Origin: Ceratothoa steindachneri
Lineage: Eukaryota; Arthropoda; Malacostraca; Isopoda; Cymothoidae
NCBI GenBank assembly: GCA_963969495.1
Contig: OZ018329.1
Span: forward strand, 144,145,521-144,209,520
DNA: 64,000 bases
Direction: 5' to 3'
Shown here in pieces: positions 46,746 through 58,790 of the stretch (the stretch's first letter is position 1; each line of letters starts with the position of its first letter). The translations under genes and the position numbers were made by a program. Under the pieces are notes generated by a model. It ran no database searches, had not been told where the DNA came from, and saw nothing but the letters and a program-made list of their open reading frames with translations.

Positions 46746-48019
46746 AACCATCTCTCTTTTTAATATTAAATCGCATCACTTATTCATATATACGAATATC
46801 CTTTTACTTCTATACCTGTCTTAGCACTGAATAATTACAGTCAACTTCCATTTTTTCTTTGATTTAATCATTGAGTGAATGACAACCTGACGCCACTATT
46901 AATAAGACCCGAATCAGGAGATAGAGTAAGAAATGAGAAAGAGAATGAATTTTATATTGATCTTGTATCTTAAATCGTATATTTATCCTGATTTGGGAAG
47001 TGATGTGTCGAAGATATGGAATTTTATGGTGATACCTTGATATTAATAAGGTATATTTTATGTCTAGTTCTTTTTCTACTTCATTTTTGTCGCTTTGTGT
47101 GTTTGTATATATGTATGCCTTTGTCTCTTTTCCGCAACTGGTCTCTCACTGTCGTGTTATTTGATTAAGTCACTTCGCGACTGAATGTGAATAACCGAAG
47201 ACTTCACCATTAATTATGGAATTCAAGTTGATTTTTGGTATCAAAGTTTCAAAATTCAGATATTTTCCTTTTAAATATTATGTTGACTAATGGTTATATT
47301 CTTGTTGGTTCGTTCATAAGGATTTTCTTTTTAGCTCCTGTGAAGATTGTTTCGAAATAGGTCGGTACCAAGGTACTGCTTCCATGACAAGTTGCCTCGG
47401 AGGTACAAAACAATAAGCCAGTCATGGTTCTGTTTTATCAAAAGGACGCTTGAAAAACCTGTAGATAGGTAAGTTTCTCTCAGGAAGCGAAGATTTAGGG
47501 GTGTTCTTTTAAAGAAGGCAATTGTGAGGTAGTAATTTTCTACTAGATAGTTTCGTGTATCTGTAAAGGGTGTGAAATTTCGTCCCCTTTATACACTCTT
47601 TTAACATTTAGGAGTTAAGATTGAATTCTGTCTCAGTCTACTTGAATATTTTAGTAATTCCTAAATCCGTTCTAATTTGAATAGCTTAACTGCTCTTTTC
47701 GGTCTGCTTCAACCTCTCTCTTCTCCCATAAGTATCTCTTTGTTTCACATGTAATGAGAGTTTGTGCTACTTTTCAAAACAAAAACCAATCACTTTAAGG
47801 CCTCTACTTAGAGTAAAATTGCCTATTTGCTTTCAAATTTCAAACGAAGTACCTGTAAATTAATAAGTCAGGAGATTAAAATTCACAAACCATAATCCTT
47901 AGTTTAGTGACTCGTGGTAGTCATCCTTCAGCCAGGATTCACACCAAAGAATAGAAATTACTAATACATTTAAGATTCGGATCTTTTATTTATGATCTGA
48001 AGGAGAATTTGCAAATCAA
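46746..48019. other. No gene seen
   Basis: AT-rich DNA with no open frame above 60 codons and no recognised motif. Confidence 0.5.
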
Positions 48020-48370
48020 CATAGAATACTTATAAAGTACTACACAGGCAGGTGTAATTAAATATAAGGTTACTTATAAGGAACTACAGTATGAGGAAAG
48101 GTGAAATGATATAGAAGATTCTTACAAGGAAATATACGGGCAGATTAAAGGACAGATGTTACTAATAAGAAAGTATACAAACAAGAATAATAACATAGTA
48201 TTTTACCTATAACGAAATTTAAGCCTGCTAATATGACATATAAGGTTACTTACAAGAATATATACTGTCAAGCAAAACAACATAGAATGTTCCTTATATG
48301 TAACTATACGTGTAGCTGATATTGCATAGAATGTTACTTATAAGGTACTATGCGTGCAGGTAAAATGACA
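48020..48370. repeat. Degenerate 44-bp tandem repeat, about eight units
   Basis: A unit close to ATAGAATGTTACTTATAAGG followed by AACTATACGTGCAGGTAAAATGAC recurs about eight times. The last two units (48280-48370) are the best conserved; earlier ones are strongly diverged. No reading frame crosses it. Confidence 0.75.
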
Positions 48371-49234
48371 TACTCTCGTCATTCTTATTCTTTCCAAACT
48401 TTTGATTTCCTTTGTACCGACTTTCTACTCATTCGTTGCTTTCGCATTACCAGGCTTTGGCCCTGAGAGGTTTGCATCGATTTTGTGATTACCAGATTCG
48501 ACGAAACGCGAATCTATATGGTTTGTAAACACGATCTGTGAAGAGCCGCCCCACTCTTATGGGAATATAGTAAACATTCGTTATGGTATAAAAAGTACTA
48601 TAACTTTTAACATGGCGAATATGAGCACTATATTACTAGGTCGGAAGAATCCCAGAAGAAACCGATTACATATTTTTAAACTTAAAATCATCAATATCAT
48701 TTACAAATAAAAAACTTTTAGAAAAGTAAAAATTATGAAAATGTTGCAGTCCTTAGAAAACGAGCATCCCAACTGTTACTATTTCGCTGCAGGGAGCGTA
48801 ATTTATATTTTACTTACTAAATGGCTAAATAAGAGGCAGTCGCATTGTCAAAATGAAAGATTATATAAAGAATGGATAAAGAAGAACCCATAGCAGTAGC
48901 AATATAACATAGTATAGGAAATAATTGAGAAAAAAGTGCCCATGGATAAATTAAAATGACATATTATATGGAAGAATGAATAAAGAAATGGATAAGACGG
49001 GATCGACTCAGTCTGAATTTGATAGAAGAGAGGAAAGGAATTGAATGTAATCAAAAGGAAGTTTGGAGCAGATACCCCTAAAACAGTTCCTAACTCAGGT
49101 CACCATTAGGGTAGCTACAGGTGTGTGAAAGAAATTATATTAATTTATTACATTTATTGATACAATTGGATAAATAAAAATACAACACACTAACATAAAT
49201 GAGCTTAAATATTTAAAAATGTGGATGAAAGCAG
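48371..49234. other. No gene seen
   Basis: AT-rich, with a 68-codon minus frame (48848-49054) rich in Phe, Ile and Ser and without a motif. 48440-48560 is GC-balanced but unassigned. Confidence 0.45.
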
Positions 49235-49320
49235 AATAGGTTAAAGAAATAGCGCGAAGCACAAGGCGTGTTTTACATCGCAGTTTGAATCCCCACTATT
49301 TTAAAAGGGTTTAATACTTT
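49235..49320 (+). repeat. Possible tRNA-derived SINE head
   Basis: AATAGCGCGAAGCACAAGGC resembles an internal promoter A box. CAGTTTGAATCCCC about 40 bases later resembles a B box (GGTTCGANTCC). Spacing is roughly right for a tRNA gene, but the arms do not fold into a clean cloverleaf by eye. It could be a decayed SINE or chance. Confidence 0.25.
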
Positions 49321-49663
49321 TATTTCGGTTCCCCAAAATGTGGAAAATTAAAATCAAAATGCAAACGTCACTGAATATCTTATTACTATCTATTATATTA
49401 TTATTCTAAGAGAATGGAAACCGGAGTATGAGTACTATTAGCTGCTTTGAAAGGGACCGGAGGGGGCGGGCAAAGGTTCAGAGGTTGCAAGGCACTGCTT
49501 TATGAGGATAAGTGACCAGGTACACGTCTAAGGAACATGGTTCTAAATTTGTTTTGTCTCTGAAATGGGGATTCTTGTTTCATCATTGACAGGAGTCCTC
49601 TCCTTCGGTACTTAACGTTTCGCCTTACATATTTGCCTGGGTAAAAATCTTATTCTTAATTGT

Positions 49664-50290
49664 TGGTCTCGCGTGAGGAGTTATCTTCTTCCTTTTTGGT
49701 CTCACTTAAGGATTCTTCTTCCTTTTTAATGTTAGTCAAGAAATCTTCCTCTTTTTGCACTCGAATAAAGACCCTTCTTCCTTTTTCTCTTACGTAACTA
49801 ATCTTCTTCTTCCTTTTCTCTCTGACGTAAGAAACTTCTTTCTTTTTTATCTCACGTAAGGAATCTTCTTCTTCTTTTCTGGTCTCACGTAATGAACTGT
49901 ATTCTCTTTCATCTCACGTTAGAAATCGTCTTCTTCCCTTTTGGTCTCGGGTAAGGAAGTTTCCTTGTTTTTTTGAGTAACTTAGTGAATCTTCTTCCTT
50001 CGGGTCTCACGTAAGGAATCTTCTTCCTTTTAAGTTCCACGTAAGGAATCTTCCTATTCCATTTTGGTGTCAGGTGAGTAATCTTCATTTTCATCTCACG
50101 AACGAATCTTCTTCCTTATTGATCTTGCATAAAGAATCTTATTTTTTTAATCTCTGATAAGGTATCTTCTTCATTTTTTTCTCTCACATAGGTTATCTTA
50201 TTCTATACTTTTTGTTTCACGTACAAAATCTTCCTTTTTCTTTCACGTAAGGAAGCTTCTTTCTTTTTGGTTTCGCGTAAGGAAACTTTT
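49664..50290. repeat. Long minisatellite, GGTCTCACGTAAGGAATCTT type
   Basis: The core TCTCACGTAAGGAATCTTCT followed by TCCTTTTT recurs about 18-19 times over 627 bp, with a period of 30-36 bp. The plus strand is strongly pyrimidine-biased between cores. On the minus strand the period sometimes stays in frame (49909-50094 reads KIPYV..KRKKIPYVRPEG), but most units shift frame, so I do not call a gene. Unit length varies by single bases, as expected for an unconstrained array. Confidence 0.9.
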
Positions 50291-51939
50291 TTCAAAATTC
50301 CTTTCGATTTGACCGAAGTTTTCCCCTAAATTAGCCACATATTTCGCGTTAATCATTCTAAGAATATAATATTAGTTCATGTGTAAAGTTCGTAGCGTTT
50401 TTCAAATTAAATATTTTATTTCTAAAGCTTGACCCCATTTTATTGATCAGAATTTATTTAAATCCCTTTAAAATAATAATAATTTCCATGCAATTGCTTT
50501 TGACCAAACAACTCACCTCTCCCAAATGAGCGACAAGTCAGGACTCGGCAATCATTGTTAGCTTAATTACTCCACTGTATAACTGGGTATATCGTGTTTA
50601 TTCATCTCATAATTCGCTCATTTATTTCAGCTAATACAATCTCCTATTATTAGTAAATTGTCTAACTATTCAACCTAGTCCTTAGGAAGAATGCGATGTT
50701 AGCTCCAATTATTTCCCTATTAGCTCTTATTTCTTCAAAGAATTTCCTTGTTTTTTCCAAACCAATAAAATAGAAAATGTTTGGGAAATAAAGCGTAACT
50801 TCGAAATTGATTAAATTTAGTTTGAAATCGCTTAATATAATTCTTTCAAAGCTGGGACCACTAGCACGCTTTTCACTAAAATAAGGACTTAATAGACGAT
50901 CTGTAGCTAGAAAAGATTTGGTCGAGCAACGATTGTTCTCTCTAATATAAAGCGCAATATCAACGAAGCCCTATTACGCATAAGGGTCGAAATAGATCAT
51001 TCAAAATAAAATGGTAAATTTCTAGCCAGTAAAATGTGTGACAGATATATATAGCTGCAAATCCTGCTACAAAATGTGTTAGGACATGAAACTACTGGTG
51101 TTGAGACCAGGAAGCGATATTAGCCCATAGATAACACCTGACCTCCTTTTATACGTACGAGAAAAATATAAAAAATGATCCCCTAATAATTTCCTCCTTT
51201 TGGGGCCAAAAATCTGCCATAGAAACGCCGTTCATGTGTTTTTAGAGGCTCGAATGTAACCTTAAATCTTTATTTATCTGCTACTGGCACCTGACAGTTT
51301 TATCCAATATTATCCTGGAATAATTACACTGTTTATTTTTAGGTTTCATATAATGGAATAAAGTGAGTAATAATTGTAATTAAAAATGGATTTTAGAATA
51401 AAAATAAATAGTGTTTATAAAATCGCATTTGGGGCTGAAAATGGCATTAATTAAGTCATCAATTCTTAGCGTCCTCGCACGTTCCTAATTATTGGAAACA
51501 AACGAGGAGAATTCGGACAAGAGGACTACAATCCCTTCTGAAATTTAGAGTTGGAAGTACCAGTGATACCTAAGTTAGGAAGGTTTTTTGTTGATAAGAT
51601 ATGCAGGGACTTATCGTAATTATTCTCATTTTCGACGTTTTTTGAATTGGTAGATAATTATGGGTACTGGGGATTAATTGCACTATCTCGGAAGATGAAA
51701 GAATTCTAGTGTTTGTAATCTATCTCGGACTGTGGAAGGAAGACCTTGAATTTTCGCGTTGCTTCCGTCCTTTTGGGCTTAGCGTCGCTTCTACCGTGAT
51801 TTTCATATTCGAATTCCTCAATGCTCTATTTTTTTCTAATTTTTTCTGGCATCCCACCACATTACTCTTTCCTGTTTTACAGAATAATTCAAGTTCCTAC
51901 TCTTAATGGTGTTTTAATTAGGATAGATTTGGGGAAATC

Positions 51940-51940
<1 letters not shown>
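50291..51940. other. No gene seen
   Basis: AT-rich DNA. One 65-codon frame at 51709-51906 is Phe-rich and unassigned. Confidence 0.5.

Positions 51941-51988
<48 letters not shown>
51941..51988. repeat. (AT)n microsatellite
   Basis: AT dinucleotide run of about 48 bases with one interruption near its start. Confidence 0.95.
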
Positions 51989-51990
<2 letters not shown>

Positions 51991-53294
51991 CAATTCCTAC
52001 TTTGACTGACCGAAGGGAAAATAGAAGGGTTCTATTTTCGGAGATAGAGGTGCAGATTCGCGAGAACGGCGGGAGAGGGAGAACATAAAGAGAAGAAAGC
52101 GATATTTAAAGAGACTGACACAGAACCTAAATACTACGTACAAGACACAAATAATTAGAAGTTAAAGAGCTTTCGAGATAGTAAAATGACATGAAAGAGA
52201 GGGAAAGAGATTGAAAGAGAGAGCAACTGTGCTCTTCAATATTCTTGCTTACATGCACACTGAAATTGAAATATTATAATGAACGTTTCATCAAATTAAT
52301 TCGTTCCTTTTTAATTTCTTCTTTCATTTTCCTGGAGGCGAATAGAAGGGTGAAATAAAGTTTCATTTCCTAAAGGTGATCTTTTTGTTCATTTTTTATT
52401 TTTGGTACGACCAGTTATTGATTGTCCACTTCTGGGTTTAAGTCACTTATTGAAATTCCGATCTGGATATTTTATAAAGCTCCGTTTTCTTCATCATTAC
52501 TTTTAGCATTTTAGTATTTGAGATTTAAAGTCATGTACACTTTGCTCTCGTTTGCAAACTTAGGGTACCAGATTTTATAATATTCTCCTCGGCTAATAAT
52601 TAATAAGCTTTTAACTACAGCAAATTTGAATTGGTGAAAATACAAAATTATTTTTTAGCCCAATTTTTAAATGCATTGCGTTTCTTGAGTCTTATATCGT
52701 TTTCGGAGAAGTGATGGAAAAAACAAAAAAAGTTGATTAAATATAGACAAAAAGTAGCGCTAATTGAGTTTCAAGACAAGAATTAGTCTGAATTGTGCAA
52801 GAAGTAGTACGCCCCTCCACGATTCGTTAATTTAAAATCAGTAAAGTTCTTGCCTAATTTATTTTTCTATTGTAAAAATAGTAATGTTACTCCATTGCAT
52901 TAATTGAGGAAATGGTAGCTTATGCTATGCCAATTACCGTAAAATCTCTATAATTCCCATATGGCCTAAAGTACTTGGACATCTGTTGGCGAAACTAACG
53001 AATATCAATACTGGGAATGATCAACTCTTCCCTTTTTTACTGTTTGGCTTTTACAAGGGACTTGGAGCTTGCGAAATTTCTTCTTACACTTTTTAAACTA
53101 TTTAAACATTTATTCCCTAATATTTCTATTCTGGATAAGAATTTCTTATGATTGGCTTTGATTTAATGTTGCGACCTTAGTTTACAAACTTAAACAGATA
53201 TTCTTTTGATTAGCTCCTCCTAATATTACGTGCACTTTTTAACTAATAGATTGAATAAATCTAGTAGATTGTTAGGGAGAGTAGAGTGAGTGGT
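51989..53294. other. No gene seen
   Basis: AT-rich DNA without open frames above 60 codons. 52050-52230 is purine-rich. Confidence 0.5.
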
Positions 53295-53370
53295 AGCCGG
53301 CCGTTTCGTCGCCAGACCTTTCTTGCCGAGTGTTTCGTCCCGCATCTCTTTCGTGGTCGGCCGTTTTATG
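53295..53370. repeat. CCGTTTCGTC-type short repeat
   Basis: GGCCGTTTCGTCGCC, GAGTGTTTCGTCCCG, CTCTTTCGTGG and GGCCGTTTTAT follow each other within 75 bp, a degenerate repeat of about 20 bp. It is a small CG-rich island in very AT-rich DNA. Confidence 0.55.
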
Positions 53371-55731
53371 TTTTTATATAGACTTTAATTTAGAATAAAA
53401 ATAATTTCTTAAAAAGCCTCTATTTAAATTTTGTTTTAAAGAAATTTTTGAAAATTTATTGAATTTTTAGAGGAAACTTAAAAATGGCCCTCGTTAACAT
53501 TACAAATTATATTACATATCTTTCATGTATTGTAATCCATCTATGCTGGAATAGTCATTAGTTTTATTTTAATCTTTCATTTTTTAAATACTATATATTG
53601 GCATAATACCAGGTGAAGCTTTTTGTATTGTCGGCTCCCAAATTGATTGTTCACTTTTCAATTTTGCAATTAGGCCACCTAAGTTTTGAAGAAGGATTGA
53701 CATATAAAAGGCGAACTTAGTAAAACGAGCCCAGGAATGACATGAACGAAATAATTACGATAGCTGATTAATTTTACATAAAACTATTGTAATTATAGTC
53801 ATAACACCCATTTTGGGGACTAAACTGTTGAAGAGAGTTTTTGCTTTTAACTTTTAAATATTTATATTTAACGTGTATTAACAAAATACAATTAACAACC
53901 CTTACATCTAAGCTAAACGTTTTCTCTTTACCACATTCAATGTTAATTAAGTAAACACAAAAGTTTCAAAATAATGGATTTTATTCCAAAATAAATCCAT
54001 GCAAGGATATCATGGATTGTGTAAGGTAATTTAATTTCTGTTGTTCCTCATGTTAGTGTTCTTGTTGTAATACAATTTAGGTGTACTCATAATAGGAACT
54101 TTGGACTAAATACGGGTAACAATCTTGTGTGTCATGCTACTCTTTATGCCTCAATCGACTCTCCATATAGGAGAGCCAATGTTATTGAATTCCTTGAAAG
54201 AGATCTAACCAAAATTAGCATAGAGTGAAAATCATCTGGGATGAAGCAGAAGCCTAGAAACAATCGAAGTATGACTATTAGTATGTCCAGACATTGGAGG
54301 TTCAAAAGCAGATATCTTCACTAACAATGTGTCTTTGACTATGTGCAGGCGGTATTTGACTTTATGTGTCACACTTGATTGTTTTTTGGAGGAGGGAGTT
54401 TATTTCGCCTGTCGTTTCTTTCGTTGCATAAATAATTTGGAATTTAACTTTTTTCCAAAAATTAAATTCACGTGTTTTATGGTTGCCTAAATAGTATTAT
54501 TTTATGTTCATTTCATGCAGCATGTTTTGTCTACGATTAATTAGGTTTTTAGTATTCTCTCACACTGAATCCTATGCTCCTAAATTATTTTGGGTAAAGC
54601 TTTTTCAGCTTTCCTTAGAATGAGTCCTTTTGATCAATTCGGTAATTAATTTTGAAGGAGGTGAAATTGCCCTCGCTGTTTGTTTTTAGTCTCAATTTGG
54701 TTATAATCATGGTATATACTCTGTGCTACAGATTCTCGAGGTTTTAATAGGTTGTATTCAAATGGTGCGTTCGTTTTATATTTAAAATGTTCCTAAATTA
54801 ATCTTAGGAATGAAGACTAATCTGAAATAACAGATATTTAGGTTGTTTTTAAGAAATTTGCATAAATATTGGGATTAGAAGTTTACATACACCTAGTAGC
54901 ATTTTCAAATTTAGCAGTTTCTTCTATAAAAACTGCTTGTAAAATGGCATACACATTACTAGCACAGGTGACACGTGGCTCTATTAAATCCGAACACAAC
55001 TGAACGAAAGGGAAAGAGATATAGCATAATAACAACAAAAAACGAACGCACTCACTTCACTAATGATATCCCGCATAAACCAAACACTAATTAGTCTCAT
55101 AGGTCAGCAATAGGCCACTCATACAGCTAAATAAAATAGGCCAAAGACCTTCATCTTTCTTAAAAAGAATTTTGAAGTATCATAAAATAATTTTATTCAA
55201 CTTAAGGTTACCTTTGTATTCATTTAAGGTGTCAAATTTATTAATATAAAATGGTTCTCGCTGTTTTTAATTATTTTAACCTAAATAAAATCAATTCAAA
55301 AATATAAGACAGACATCCTCAAACTTTTTTAAGCTTTTTATCTCAATATATTAAAGACCTTAATTAATACAAAGTAACTTGACTTTGATAACATTAATTT
55401 TATTGCATATAAATTTTAGAGGGATGAGAGATGAATGTTTTTATGCTTTTATATTTATTTATTTAGTTTTAATTATTTTAATACTTAGTTGAACATTCAA
55501 TTTGCTTTAATTAGAGCAATAATTTTTCTTGACCTGGATTTAACCAAATTTTTACCACTTTCAGATACTATCTTTCTCCAAACATTTCGTTCCCTGCACG
55601 GATTTTTTCGAAAATAGGTAATAAATATTACTTCAAGAAAAATTTTTATTTCGTTTTCTCTTTAAATGTGGTTTATTGAATTCATCTTCATCATTCTCTC
55701 GCGCTACTTTGAGAGATATTATACATATATT

Positions 55732-55762
<31 letters not shown>

Positions 55763-57119
55763 TGTTTTTTTCTGTATAGAAGTTGGATTTGTTCTCTCTG
55801 TGATTTTAGCGGTTGTTTATTTTCTGTTTTTATATCTCAATAGTTATACATATAAGCTGAGACATGAGAAATGGTGGTAAATTATGATTAATGAAAACCT
55901 ACCATTTTATTAATTACACATCATTCAGTAAAATAATGAGTAACTAAAATAATTAACAAAATATTCAAACATATATATCATGCTGGGATGTTCCTATAGA
56001 GAGAAGGTTTGATTAAGGCGAATGCCAGGAAGACATGATTAACTTATTTCGACGTACCGTGCATAACGCGCCCATCATTAGCTACTTTAAATACACGTAA
56101 AGTAAACTTAGGAAAAGTGATATGATATAAAATTTTTAAATTGAATTAAGTCTCAAACTGGCAAAAAATAACACCTAAATCATATGAACTCACGAACAAG
56201 CGGAAGAATCACATTACACCTAAAAGGCTCATTTAGCGGAAAGATGAGTCAAAGATGAATTAGTAAAGTAAAAAGAAGTAACAATGATGATAGTTTTGTT
56301 CGGATGCGGAATAAATCAATTTTGGTTAACATTATGTTTCCGATAGTGAGAAGGAAGTTTAGTCAATATTGAAAGAAAAATTTTACTGTTTGATATAAAA
56401 CATTCTAAGATGTTAACTGATGTGGAGTCTTAAAAAAGCGCATAATTTGAACGTTCTCCAATTAATATCTGCTTTACATGTAATAGTGCTGGCGATTTGG
56501 CAATTTTTCCATTTTTAGGCTGAAGCTAGGATGTAAACAGACCCTGGCCTTCAAAAAGCGCGCGGTTATATGTTTCTCTTATTTCCACACATAACAAATA
56601 CACTTATTTACAACCATACTGTTTCCTTCAAGATTGGCTTCCCGCCCTAATAAATTTAGTAACCATTTGGTCTTCCTTTCTTCGTAACTGTTTTCATTTT
56701 TTCAATGTCCCTATAAGTATATGTGCATGATCGTCTAAACCGATGCACGTGGGACGTTTATTCACTTAGATATTTTAACATTTTTCCCCGGCGCATTGAA
56801 AAGCAGTAACACACCTTCTTGCTCCCTGCATTTGCCTATTAAGATAAGTCGCAAAATGTAGACTAACGACCTTAGGATGTATGATGCCTCCACCTTATCA
56901 TGGAATTAGTTTTCATTGTATATTCCCGAAGGTTTGGGACAATCACAAAAAAACATGAGATCCTAATAATATTTATTCTGCCTAAGTCTCTCCTTTGTAA
57001 AGGAGCACGTTCTCAGTGATAATGGAAAGAAAACAGAACTATTTGCCCATAATTGTAAAAGTTATTTTTGACGGAATGCCGAGAAACGCTTCGCCCTCTA
57101 ATACCAGTACAACAATGAA
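53371..57119. other. No gene seen
   Basis: Very AT-rich DNA with no open frame above 60 codons. It includes an AT array at 55722-55764. Confidence 0.5.
55722..55764. repeat. Imperfect (AT)n microsatellite
   Basis: AT dinucleotide run broken by TTT at two places. Confidence 0.9.
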
Positions 57120-58790
57120 AGATTGTGAGAGTGGAGTCGGGGGTGGAGGGGGCCAAGGTGCTTTCTCGTGACGCTATGACTACGCTCATTCCGCTGTCAA
57201 GTTCGTTCCATTTCGAAGTGGGACGCTCCCCGAAGACAGGCAGAATACCATTTGGCTCTGTCGGAGGCTGCAGCTTCGAGAGGGTCTGGGATGATGTTGA
57301 AGTTTTTCACTCTTCTTGTAAGTTTTCAGGGGAGTGCGAGACTAGTACGCAGTCATCCTCTTATTGAAGCTCGGATACTTCATCGTGTGAGTGATTTTGC
57401 TTTCTCAGAGATGGCGTATGTTGAAAAGACTTTCGTCGAGCCGGTATGTGAGACCAACACCATGCTCAGGTGGAAATCCTCCCCGGAATCACACACCATT
57501 GTTTAACTCCAAGCTTCACATCGAAAGTTGCAGTTTCCTCTTCACTGATGACCACGCTCGCCTTCATGCCGTCATGGATACCCGAGTAACTGCAATGAAT
57601 TTGTCAGGGTATCCAAATTTCTGCAAGACGCGCCACAACCTCTCCCAGTTGATCGTATCGAAGGCTTTCGTCAGGTCGATGAAGGCAAGACATAGATTGT
57701 TAGTGCTATTCATGACACATTTGTTAAATATGTCTAGCCGTAAAGTTCATGTCCATGGTGTCCCGCTCTCTTCTGAAGCCAACTTAGGTTTCAGGCCACA
57801 CTTCATTAACATTGTGCTTGTTCAGTCGCAGTAGTAGCACATTAGCCAGTACCTTACCTGCAATAGCCAGTAGGGAGATATCCCGGCTATTCCAACACAG
57901 TGCTTAGTGGCCCTTCTTCTTTCAGATTGAGATGATTCTGGCATCTCTCCACTGCTGCGGCACGCTATCGGTACCTGGTGACTTAATATTTTTCAAAATA
58001 CGGATCGCATTCTTAATTTCCTCGGTGGTAGGGGTAGGTAGCATCCATCTAGTAAACTGTAGGCCTGTCTCGAATTGCATCGAGCTGTCCTTGGTCACAG
58101 GGATTATGGCGTTGTTGAGAAGATTGCGGTAGTGTTCTTGCCACCGGTCAAAAATTTGGTCCTTGTTCGTAGAACTTTTCTATCTTAGGAAAGAACTTGT
58201 GCAAGGAAGCGGTAGGTTGGGCAAAATAATTACTTGTGAGAGTTGTAGAAATTCTGGAGTTCCCCAGAGTCCGCGAAGCCTTGTATGTCTGCAGCAACTT
58301 TGAGCCACCATTCATTCTCCATGACTGTGAGTGTCCTCTGAGCTTTGGCTTTCTTGCTTTTCCACTGTCGCTTCAAGTAATCTACGGGGGGGGGGGGTGC
58401 TTTGGGAGGTCTGATGTGCCTTGTTTTATTCTTCCAGAAGCTCATGATTGTCTGTAATATTTGCGTCGAACAAAGTTTTGTTCTTTCGCTCAGTAATACC
58501 AAGGACCTCTGTCGCAGCATCAGTGACAGCTTGAGGCAGGCAAAGTTTAGGCAACTTTCTTTATGCCCCTCCTCATTCACGGGGGTAAGCAGTGTGGACC
58601 CTAAAAGGGCTGTGCTTAGTCACAGAAGTTGACGCCGGACTCTGCTGCTGCTCTTCAGTGTGGCCTAGGAAACCGCTAATTGTAGGAATCGGATGGTTCT
58701 TATTCGTCTCCATATATTCCATGATGGCAGTCTTCAAACTGTCCTTTGTATTGTGGAACGGTTGATAGTTCATCCCTAAACTGCGCCACT
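57120..58790 (-). pseudogene. RTE-type LINE, reverse transcriptase fragment
   Basis: Minus-strand remnant with about 1.7 kb of an endonuclease-reverse transcriptase. 58230-58773 is the linker: two open frames with FEDCHHG-like remnants, WKSKKAKAQRTLTVMENEWW and KVAADIQGFADSGELQNFYNS, matching the ...KADEIQxFADxxxxKxFYDxLK linker of RTE relatives. 57940-58150 reads TEEIKNAIRILKNIKSPGTD and VPQQWRDARII. 57840-57900 has LLAIAGKVLANVLL. The reverse complement of 57597-57692 reads FIDLTKAFDTINWERLW and LQKFGYPDKFIAV, the palm motif with an intact catalytic Asp. 57320-57375 reads EDDCVLVSHSPENLQ, where the YADD box has lost its Tyr-Ala. Several frame changes break it. The endonuclease and the 3' end are missing. 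GC-balanced composition sets it off from its flanks. Confidence 0.9.

Noticed and set aside
49909..50094. 61-codon minus frame with KIPYV repeats
   Set aside because: It arises where minisatellite units happen to stay in frame. Most units of the array shift frame.
57125..57834. Plus-strand frames of 80-147 codons
   Set aside because: They lie opposite the RTE-type reverse transcriptase. The minus strand carries the recognisable motifs.
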